From NCBI GenBank assembly GCA_022702705.1, contig CM040423.1, positions 121,701,738-121,765,737 of the forward strand: a stretch of DNA of 64,000 bases, given 5' to 3'. Below, one piece after another: positions 56,991-64,000 of the stretch. The translations under genes and the position numbers were made by a program. The DNA is from Papilionanthe hookeriana x Papilionanthe teres. Its lineage: Eukaryota; Streptophyta; Magnoliopsida; Asparagales; Orchidaceae. Each line of letters begins with the position of its first letter. Within the stretch, counting starts at the first letter, position 1. A model generated the notes under the pieces. The model saw only the letters and a program-made list of their open reading frames with translations. It had not been told where the DNA came from and made no database searches.

Positions 56991-58290
56991 GGTGTCTTAC
57001 CTCGACGATGGACAAAAGGTCAATCACAACATTTTGAAAAATTATGGAACAATGCCAGCCGGCCTCCCAATTCAAAACATGGTCTCAGATTCGGCACGGT
57101 AGGATCAGTTGACGATACAAGATTTTGCTTGGTTTTCACTTGCGAGCCTAATGAAGACTGTTTAGAAGCTTCAGAAGATCTCAAAGATCTACCAATCGGA
57201 GATGCTCCGCCAGAATTCGAAGAAGAAATTAAATCTACAATAGACGAGTTAATAAAAGTTAACTTAGGTACTAGCGAAGAGCCTAGGCCGACCTTTGTTA
57301 GCTCCTTACTCGATAAAGAAGACTCTGAAAACATAATCAAGCTATTAATGGAGTTCAAAGACTATTTTGCTTGGAATTACTATGAAATGTCAGGATTAGC
57401 TCTAGAGGTTGCAGTTCATAGGCTAGGAGTGGATCACACTGCTGTTCCAGTCAGACAAGCTCTGAGAAGAATGCGTCTAGAGATTGGACAACAAGTAATA
57501 GCTGAAGCTAAGAAGCTAATAGACGCTAAATTTATCTGTGAAGAGCAATACCCGACTTAGTTAGCCAATGTGGTACCAGTCAGGAAGAAGAATGGTCAGA
57601 TCAGAGTCTGCGCGGATTTCAGAGATTTGAATAAAGCATGTCCTTAGGATGAATTTCTTCTACCAATTCCAGAATTGATGATCGACATCGCTTCAACACA
57701 TGAAATCTTCTCTTTCATGGATGGATCTTCAGGATACAACCAGATAAAGATGGCACCGGAAGATGAAAAGCTCACAGCCTTTAGAACGCCAATTGGAGTG
57801 TACTGCTACACAGTGATGCCATTTGGATTGAAAAATGCAGGAGCAACCTACCAAAGAACAATGACGAGGATTTTTGATGATCTCATTCACAACCAAGTTG
57901 AGTGTTACGTGGATGACGTGGTCATGAAGAGCAAATTAAAGGAAGATTACTTGTATGATTTGAGAATTATTTTCGAGCGATTAAGACAATTTAACCTTAA
58001 GATGAATCCCCTAAATTGCGCCTTTGGCGTCACCTCTGGGAAATTCTTAGGATTTGTCGTCCGAAATCATGGAATTGAAATCGATCCAGAGAAGATTAAA
58101 GCTATCTTAGAAATGCCACCTCCTAAAACCTTGAAACAACTACGGTCCTTTCAAGGGAAATTGGCATATCTTCGATGCTTTATCTCGAATTTGTCGGGAA
58201 GGTGTCAGCCATTTTCTGCTTTAGTTAAGAAGGATGCCAAGTTTACTTGGGACTCCAAATGTCAACATGCCTTCGATGACATCAAACAAT
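56991..58290 (+). pseudogene. Protease-RT linker and reverse transcriptase, plus-strand element
   Basis: The linker is open from the junction (HGLRFGTVGSVDDTRFCLVF, IGDAPPEFEEEIKSTIDELI). RT follows: MRLEIGQQVIAEAKKLIDAK, a TAG at 57558-57560 where others have Trp (EEQYPTW), KKNGQIRVCADFRDLNKACP, and another TAG at 57646-57648 replacing Lys. 57675 onward is open: FMDGSSGYNQIKMAPEDEKL, YVDD at 57906-57917, LKMNPLNCAFGVTSGKFLGF, PPPKTLKQLRSFQGKLAYLR. Two nonsense changes break the enzyme but all RT motifs survive. Confidence 0.88.
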
Positions 58291-58660
58291 ACCTAATGAC
58301 ACCTCCTGTCTTAGCAGCCCTAGTCTCGGGACAACCATTGATAGTTTATACCGCGGCTTTAGACGACTCTCTTGGAGCCCTGTTAGCCCAGGTTAATGAT
58401 GAGGGAAAAGAAAACGCGCTCTATTACCTAAGGCGTCGTCCAATTCTGATGGAAGTAAAGTATCCTCCTATTAAGAAGCACTAACAAAAGCTCAGGCACT
58501 ACATGCTTTCTCATAAGGTCAACCTTATTTCGAAGTTTAATCCATTGCAATATTTGATGACCCGTCCGACACTTTCCGGCAGACTTGCTATGTGGTTAAT
58601 GATATTATTACAATTCAATATAACTTTCGTTCCTCCTCATGCCGTAAAGGGACAAGTCCT
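58291..58660 (+). pseudogene. First RNase H, plus-strand element
   Basis: LMTPPVLAALVSGQPLIVYT, then AALDDSLGALLAQVNDEGKE and KYPPIKKH are readable up to a stop at 58482-58484. Relative to element 2 the segment CLALVFAT is missing, so a small deletion shifts the frame here. It resumes at 58503 with MLSHKVNLISKFNPLQYLMT and PTLSGRLAMWLMIL. This is the ordinary Ty3/gypsy RNase H that degrades template RNA. Confidence 0.8.
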
Positions 58661-59290
58661 AGCAGACTTCCTTGCAGCACACCCTTTACCGGCAGAATTG
58701 CCTCTCAACGACGACTTTCCAGACGAGCAGATAATGAGCCTAGAAGACCCCAATGATCAGTGTTGGGAACCGTACTTTGACGGAGCATCTTCAGCACATA
58801 AAGATAAAGAATCGCAAACGATAGTGCCTGGTAAGGCAGGAATCAGACTATTCTTTATAACACCGGAGCGGGGGATGTTAAGGTATTCCTATCACTTAAC
58901 AGAACCGTGTACTAATAATGAGGCAGAATACGAATCCCTCATAATAGGATTGGAATTAACCATTCAGAAGGGAATAACATATATCAATATCTACGGAGAT
59001 TCACAGTTGATAATTCAGCAAGTTGCGGGACAATACAAAATTTTGAAGCCAAGACTCGAGCAGTACTTTCAGTACGCCATGAAACTGTTGGAGCAAATTC
59101 CAAATGTAACGATCTACAAGATTCCCAGGAGAGAAAATACTCTTGCAGATGCGTTAGCTCGCCTTGGAAAAGAATTTGCCTGCTTACAGAATGAGTCGGT
59201 TGAAATGTCAGTTCAGGGATGACAAGTTCTCTCACAGCTCGACATGGATACAATACACGAATAAGAAAAAGCAAAAGAAACAATTGCAGT
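58661..59290 (+). pseudogene. Second (archaeal-type) RNase H, plus-strand element
   Basis: YFDGASSAHKDKESQTIVPG keeps the first Asp, NNEAEYESLIIGLEL the Glu, IYGDSQLIIQQVAGQYKILK the second Asp, and ENTLADALARLGKEFA the last Asp. It is open until a TGA at 59220-59222 that replaces an Arg codon, followed by a TAA in place of Glu near 59263. The domain core itself is intact, so it may be the best-preserved second RNase H in the window. Confidence 0.84.
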
Positions 59291-59291
59291 A

Positions 59292-60617
59292 GTGAAAGAA
59301 ATTACAGAAGATTGGCGGCAACCACTAATATACTACTTGCAAACAGGAAACCTACCAGACGATAAGTTGATAGCCCATCAAATTAAGAAAAGAACTCTGT
59401 CTTACGCATTAATAAACAACACGTTATACAGAAGGTCTATTGATCAGATGTGGCTACGATGCCTGAGCGGGTCCGAGGCTCGTGAAATTGTCAAAGAAGT
59501 ACACTCAGGACTTTGTGGCACTCATCAATCGGGTCTAAAGATGAAAATGAAGATTAAAAGACTAGGGTATTACTGGCCCTCGATGATAACCGACTGCATG
59601 ATGGTTGCCAAAAGTTGTCACCAGTGCCAAGTACATGGAGTTGTTCTACATCAACCTCCAAATGTGTTACATCTGAGAATTGCGTCGTGGCCTTTTGAAT
59701 GTTGGGACACAAATATTGTGGGTCCGATAGAACCGCCTTCTTCAAGGGGACATCGCTTTATCCTTGCAGCTACAGATTACTTTTCCAAATGGGCAGAAGC
59801 TTTACCACTCAGAGAAGTAAAAGCGCACCATGTGTTGCAGTTTTTCAAGAATCAGGTCGTCTATCGTTTCGGGGTACCGCACAGAATCATTTCGGATAAT
59901 GGGTCCGCGTTCAGAAGTACGAAGATCAACAATTTTGTCAGAAGACACGGGATTGATTGGCATTATTTGACGATCTATTACCCAAGAGCAAACAGCTTGG
60001 CCGAGGCTGTTAATAAAACTCTCATCCAAATCCTAAAGAAAACCTTGGACAACAACAAAAGAAATTGGCACGAGAAGTTGTTAGAAGCCTTATGGGCCTA
60101 CAGGACGACTTTCAGAACTCCTACTCAGTCACGCTTTAGTGTACGGGTCCAAGTCCGTCTTACCCTTGGAAGTACAGCTTTCGTCACTCAAAATTGCAGT
60201 TGTAGAAAAGATCACTACAGAAGAAAATGCCAAATTACGATTGGAAGAATTGGAAAGCTTGGAAGGAAAAAGACTTTCAGCACAGCAGAATTTGGAACTG
60301 TATCAAGCCAAGATGATCCAGGCCCACGATAAACTAGTCCGTCCAAGGACATTTAAAGTCGGTGACTTGGTTCTAGTTCTCAGAAGACCTATTCTTGTAC
60401 ACCGCAAGATAGGAGGAAAATTTGAACCAACATGGGAAGGGCCATTCGTGGTCAAGACAGTCTACTCAGGAGGTTCCTACCAACTGGTGAATTGTCGTGG
60501 AGAATGACATATGCTTCCAATCATTGGACGATATTTGAAGAAGTATTACGCAACCTGATGTTTCGAAGGATGAACATTAAAAATGAGGTCTCATTCCTAG
60601 AATCATGGGTAGAGTAA
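59292..60617 (+). pseudogene. Integrase, plus-strand element
   Basis: Zinc finger: EVHSGLCGTHQSGLKMKMKI and SCHQCQVHG. Core: ATDYFSKWAEALPLREVKAH, RIISDNGSAFRSTKINNFVR and YYPRANSLAEAVNKTLIQIL, with the three acidic residues kept. A frameshift near 60130 (after TFRTPTQS) sends the C-terminal part into 60139-60507: LEELESLEGKRLSAQQNLEL, FKVGDLVLVLRRPILVHRKI, GGKFEPTWEGPFVVKTVYSG. The main body of 346 codons is otherwise open. The homology ends at a GACTGGGTCC block near 60630. Confidence 0.88.
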
Positions 60618-60906
60618 TCATTTGCGACTGGGTCCGAACCCAAAACATAAAAAAATGAATGACAAAAAGAAAATCATTAACAAAAAATGTGTTAAAAAGA
60701 AAAAAAAACTTGTGAAATTGTAATAATAAAATGTCAATCATTCCTTTTAAATCAATTCATTCCTAATCTTTCCCTCTTCTTTTCCTACTTTCTTTAAAAA
60801 AAAAATTAAAAGAGATAAATAAGAATTTTTCATTAATAAATGTTTTTTCTTATTGTTCTTGTTCTTAGTACATCCCTTGATCCTTTCCTTATTTTTTCGC
60901 AGGGAA
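60618..60906 (+). other. Spacer between integrase and the extra ORF, with a splice-acceptor-like end
   Basis: AT-rich and non-coding. It begins with GACTGGGTCCGAACC (shared with the element 3 3' region) and ends in a pyrimidine-rich run TTTCCTTATTTTTTCGCAG followed by GGAA and the ATG at 60907. A spliced transcript could therefore deliver the downstream ORF. Inferred from sequence only. Confidence 0.5.
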
Positions 60907-61629
60907 ATGTTGAACGGGCGGTTGGTTCTGAACTTTAGAAATGGCGTGAGTCTAGTACTTGATGAAAAGAGGGTGAGGGATGGAGCCGTGATCGAGATTG
61001 ACTCTGACTTCACACCAGCCGGGCTACAATATGAAGAAAATGATTGGACCCCGATTGATCGAGAAGAGTTCCATAGCCAGATAGTGATGAAAGTGGGTAG
61101 CCCAAGTCAACAATCCGTCAGCAAGAAGAGAAAAGCAAACGCCGCTCATGCAACAGGAGAAGATAAGAAAGTTAAGTCCATTGTTGCTACAGCAGAGGGG
61201 AGGCTTGTCAGCACCATGCCTACAGAAGTCCAAGGGGTAAGGAGAGCTACTCTCACGGCCACCCAGCGGAGGAACAAGAATCGCCGCATTCGCAAGATGT
61301 TAACCAAGTTAGCAGCAGATCAACATGAAGAGATAGTTGCTACCGTCAATACAAATACTCCGAAGAAATTGGTTTGTCAGGAACCGAAAAGGAGGAGATC
61401 AACTCCAAGGAAAGAAGAACAGATAAAGGAAATTCCAAGAAGAGCAGAAATAGAACCAGCGCCTCGACGCCAAGCAGATGCACCAGTTCTGAAGAGTCTT
61501 GTTGCGAAAGCAACCCCGAAGGATATCCCGATAGAGACTTCCCCGAGGAGCCAAGACATGCAGGAGACCGTGCCGGGGTTGGACCATACATTCCACAGTA
61601 CATTACTAGACCTCGCCAATTGCAGATAA
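60907..61629 (+). CDS. ORF1-like basic protein upstream of and overlapping AlkB
   Basis: 240 codons from an ATG (60907) directly after an acceptor-like CGCAG. The start LNGRLVLNFRNGVSLVLDEK loosely parallels ORF1 of element 1 (FSFTNGLDFAVYKDE). The middle has SKKRKANAAHATGEDKKVKS, and 61249-61296 has TLTATQRRNKNRRIRK, close to PLTKFQRRNRNRKLRK of ORF1 in element 3. The C-terminal third is very basic and Pro-rich. The frame stops at 61627-61629 after running about 250 bases alongside the AlkB frame. It may be the N-terminus of the AlkB protein through a frame change, or a separate protein. Nucleic-acid binding is inferred from charge. Confidence 0.7.
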   Translation: MLNGRLVLNFRNGVSLVLDEKRVRDGAVIEIDSDFTPAGLQYEENDWTPIDREEFHSQIVMKVGSPSQQSVSKKRKANAAHATGEDKKVKSIVATAEGRLVSTMPTEVQGVRRATLTATQRRNKNRRIRKMLTKLAADQHEEIVATVNTNTPKKLVCQEPKRRRSTPRKEEQIKEIPRRAEIEPAPRRQADAPVLKSLVAKATPKDIPIETSPRSQDMQETVPGLDHTFHSTLLDLANCR

Positions 61630-62393
61630 TTCCGAAATATGATTTGGAAAGAATGCAAAATGTTGAAAAGCAAACTTTGGAATACTTTAAGAGAATTGGA
61701 GGCAAGAGGATCAATATCTTAGAAGGCCTCGGGCTGCATACAGATGTATTCTCAGATTACAAGCAGCAACAAATTATAGATTGTGTCATTGAACTTCAGA
61801 TAATGGGCCGAGCCGGCCGCCTGAGGGAAAAGGCCTATTCAGAACCCCGAAGATGGATGCCAGGAAAAGGAAGAATTACAATCCAACGCGGATGTTGCTA
61901 CAACTTCACGGTAGACAGAAAAGGGAATCCACCAGGAATACTCCGTCGCAGTGAGGTGGATCCGATGCCAAGAATTATCAAGAGAATGGTAAAAAGGATG
62001 ATAACATGGAGGGTATTGCCTGCAGATTGCATACCCAACAGCTGCATCATTAACATCTACAAGGAGGGCGACTGCATACCTCCACACATAGACCATCATG
62101 ACTTCGACAGACCTTTCTGCACAGTGTCTTTTTTCAAACAATGTAACATCATTTTCGGATCTGATCTCTGGATTGCAGGCCCCGGTGAGTTCCGAGGGCC
62201 GTTGGAGATACCACTACCAGTAGGTTCCGTCCTAGTATTAAAAGGAAATGGAGCGGACATAGCGAAACATTGCATTCCAGGAGTGGCTGTTGAACGAATC
62301 TCCGTCACTTTCAGAAGGATGGATGACGGAAAAATGCCTTTCCACTTTCAGCCAGATCCAGAGTTAGAGAGCCTTCGGCCCTATGAGCTGTGA
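61374..62393 (+). CDS. AlkB-type Fe(II)/2-oxoglutarate dioxygenase, ALKBH9/10-like RNA demethylase
   Basis: 339 open codons. Counting from 61374, residues 1-90 are Ser/Glu-rich; about 105-339 is the AlkB domain. Landmarks: INILEGLGLHTDVFS, KGRITIQRGCCYNFTVDRKG, NPPGILRRSEVDPMP, VLPADCIPNSCIINIYKEGD. The iron ligands are His238 and Asp240 (PPHIDHHDF) and His299 (IAKHCIPGV); the 2-oxoglutarate-binding Arg pair is Arg308 and Arg314 (ERISVTFRR). LPVGSVLVLKGNGAD is the plant ALKBH9/ALKBH10 hallmark. Those host enzymes remove N6-methyladenosine from RNA. The domain is intronless and on the same strand as pol, between integrase and a repeat-rich 3' region. The first ATG in this frame is at 61653, still upstream of the whole domain; the frame is open back to 61329. 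Catalytic competence is inferred, not shown. Confidence 0.9.
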   Translation: MSGTEKEEINSKERRTDKGNSKKSRNRTSASTPSRCTSSEESCCESNPEGYPDRDFPEEPRHAGDRAGVGPYIPQYITRPRQLQIIPKYDLERMQNVEKQTLEYFKRIGGKRINILEGLGLHTDVFSDYKQQQIIDCVIELQIMGRAGRLREKAYSEPRRWMPGKGRITIQRGCCYNFTVDRKGNPPGILRRSEVDPMPRIIKRMVKRMITWRVLPADCIPNSCIINIYKEGDCIPPHIDHHDFDRPFCTVSFFKQCNIIFGSDLWIAGPGEFRGPLEIPLPVGSVLVLKGNGADIAKHCIPGVAVERISVTFRRMDDGKMPFHFQPDPELESLRPYEL

Positions 62394-63124
62394 TTTACAT
62401 GGGAAATATCACACCTCCAATGCATATCCATACGACATTCCTGCCAAGGATGACTTGGAAGGTGATGTTATTGTCCATGTATCTCACTATTCATACATGG
62501 ATTTTGACAGCTGCTTTTAAAAGAAACTCGAAGAATCTTACACAATCCGTGTTGGATTTATATGGATTGTATGAGATATTGAATTCTCAAGGAAAATATC
62601 ATCATGTTTTGGAGCAAGTTGTATGATGTATTTTCGATGAGATTGAGATGAAAACGACCATGTCATGTTTTGCCTTCACCTCTTTTTGTGCAAATTGACT
62701 GGGAAACTCCATTAAGTTAAATGAACTTCGAACAAAGAGCAAAGGAAAAATAAAAATAAAGGATAACTCTTTTAAAAATTTGAATGTCAAAACGAACCCC
62801 AAATAAATGTGAACCCTAAATTGAAAATCAAGCTAAAGTCAAATCACAACAAGCGACTAAGACAAATTCCTGAATATGAAATCCCTAGCCTTCGACTATT
62901 CTCAAATATCTTTTTGACTCTCCATATTTCCTTCCCTCTTTTGAGAAGGTCGACTGAATCTACTGACACAGAACCACGAAAATTTTTGATTTGGTTCTGA
63001 TGGCATGGATTCATATCCTTTGCCAAATAATCAGACTTTGATCAATCCTCGTGGGACGTGAAACACTTTTACGTCTCATTCCAAATCTTCCGCTAAACTC
63101 AAATCTCCATAGCAAATTTCAACC
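62394..63124 (+). other. 3' non-coding region after AlkB
   Basis: About 730 bases without a supported gene. The ORFs 62390-62626 and 62809-63000 have no recognisable features. Composition changes gradually toward the TTCGAG- and CCAAATT-containing repeats that start at about 63125. Confidence 0.6.
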
Positions 63125-64000
63125 CTTTAAACTTTCGAGACTGGAACCAAATTCCAGTTCTCTTTAAACCTTCGAGGCTGGAAACAGATTCCAGTTCTCT
63201 TTAAACCTTCGAGACTGGAACCAAATTACAGTTCTCTTTAAACCTTCGAGACTGGAACCGAATTCCAGTTCTCATTAAATCTTCGAGACTTGAACCGGAT
63301 TCCAGTTCTCTTTAAACCTTCGAGACTAGAACCAGATTCCAGTTCTCTTTAAACCTTCGAGACTGGAACCAGATTCCAGTTCTCTTTAAACCTTCAAGTT
63401 TGGAACCGGATTCTAGTTCTCTTTAAACCTTCGAGAATGGTACCAGATTCCAGTTCTCTTTAAACCTTCAAGACTGGTACCAAATTCTAATTCTCTTTAA
63501 ACCTTCAAGATTAGAACCAGATTCCGGTTCTCTTTAAACCTTCGAGACTGTAACCAGATTCCAGTTCTCTTTAAAACTTCGAGACTGGTATCAGATTCCA
63601 GTTCTCTTTAAACCTTCGAGACTGGAACCAGATTCCAGTTCTCTTTAAACCTTCGAGACTGGTACCAAATTCCAGTTCTCTTTAAACCTTCGAGATTGGT
63701 ACCAGATTCCAGTTCTCTTTAAACCTTCGATACTGGTACCAAATTCCAGTTCTCTTGAAACCTTCGAGACTGCTACTAAATTCCAGTTCTCTCCTTTCGA
63801 GGTAGGTACCAAATTTCGACTCTCTTTCGGGGTTGATACCAAATTTCAACTCTCTAAACCTTCGAGACTGGTACCAAATTCCAGTTCTCTCATTTCGAGG
63901 TCGGTACCAAATTCCGACTCTCTTCCCAAGATTGATACCAAATTTCAACTCTCTCCTTCCAAGACTGGTACCAAATTCCAGATCTTATTTCAAGATCAGT
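63125..64000 (+). repeat. 37-bp tandem repeat with internal palindrome, reaching the window end
   Basis: About 18 copies of a 37-base unit (63125 to about 63790). Each has CTTCGAGACTGGAACC and ATTCCAGTTCTC, so CTGGAA and TTCCAG can pair within a unit across five bases. After 63790 units become longer and mixed (TTTCGAGGTCGGTACC, TTGATACCAAATTTCAAC), giving a second-order variant array. It lies in the 3' region of the plus-strand element, where Tat/Ogre elements often carry tandem arrays. Confidence 0.92.

Larger units (their letters stand above)
56989..64000 (+). mobile_element. Plus-strand Tat-clade retrotransposon carrying an AlkB gene
   Basis: Starts inside the protease-RT linker, where element 3 inserted, and reads on through RT, RNase H, second RNase H, integrase, an ORF1-like ORF, AlkB and a tandem-repeat 3' region to the window edge. 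Its pol is homologous to elements 2 and 3 but clearly more distant. The 5' LTR, gag and protease lie outside or were displaced, and the 3' LTR is not reached. It is the only element here with coding capacity after integrase. Confidence 0.85.

Noticed and set aside
56989..56993. GTGGT as a 5-bp target-site duplication of element 3
   Set aside because: The left LTR (33035) is flanked by element 2's primer site rather than by GTGGT, so the duplication cannot be confirmed.
61374..62393. AlkB as a normal host ALKBH gene
   Set aside because: It is uninterrupted by introns over the whole domain, follows an integrase on the same strand, and is followed by a tandem-repeat 3' region. A processed host copy cannot be fully excluded from one locus.
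62390..62626. 78-codon ORF directly after AlkB
   Set aside because: The open frame starts at a GTG overlapping the AlkB stop region and has no recognisable motif; treated as 3' UTR.
63125..63970. CRISPR-like appearance of a regular repeat array
   Set aside because: Units are contiguous with no unique spacers, in a plant retrotransposon 3' region; it is an ordinary tandem repeat.

Overview
This is a plant nuclear window, almost certainly angiosperm, built entirely of nested Ty3/gypsy LTR retrotransposons. I see no host gene, tRNA, rRNA or CRISPR array. The call rests on plant-specific lineages: Athila-like elements with a tRNA-Asp-type primer site, and Tat/Ogre-like elements with a tRNA-Arg-type primer site, an extra ORF before gag and two RNase H domains. 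The species cannot be named; abundant Ogre elements with very long LTRs are typical of legumes but not unique to them.

Layout. (1) 1-3580: left-truncated Athila-like element (minus strand; RT start, protease, gag, primer site, cut LTR). (2) 3580-13528: Tat/Ogre element 1 (minus; gag remnant, ORF1, leader, primer site and a 7.1 kb LTR) cut by element (1). Its LTR end sits precisely inside an Athila LTR. (3) 13529-21286: Athila-like element A (minus) with gag and protease but no polymerase. (4) 21299-24940: more Athila-type LTRs (B and C), a short internal piece, and an 83-bp inverted scrap of a Tat/Ogre LTR end. (5) 24941-33034: internal region of Tat/Ogre element 2 (minus), cut inside integrase. 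(6) 33035-56988: Tat/Ogre element 3 (minus), about 24 kb and structurally complete, with two 6.8 kb LTRs around a 10.4 kb internal region. Its left LTR also serves as the right LTR of element 2, giving LTR-internal-LTR-internal-LTR. (7) 56989-64000: a plus-strand Tat element of another lineage, lacking its 5' part, with pol followed by an extra gene and a tandem-repeat 3' region that runs off the window.

How the genes work together. In the minus-strand Tat/Ogre copies the order is leader, ORF1 (unknown role), gag (capsid), protease, RT, classical RNase H, second archaeal-type RNase H, integrase, then a tandem-repeat 3' region. All copies carry stops or frameshifts, so each is dead or depends on other copies.

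The most unusual object is downstream of integrase in the plus-strand element: an uninterrupted reading frame for an AlkB-type Fe(II)/2-oxoglutarate dioxygenase (61374-62393) closely resembling plant ALKBH9/ALKBH10 RNA demethylases. The His-x-Asp, distal His and two Arg positions are all present. It follows and overlaps an ORF (60907-61629) carrying the same basic QRRN motif as the Tat/Ogre ORF1. The pol genes beside it carry several stops, while the AlkB frame does not. I infer that a retrotransposon lineage captured a host RNA demethylase, possibly to erase N6-methyladenosine from its own RNA. The minus-strand Tat/Ogre element 3 has no such ORF at the same place.
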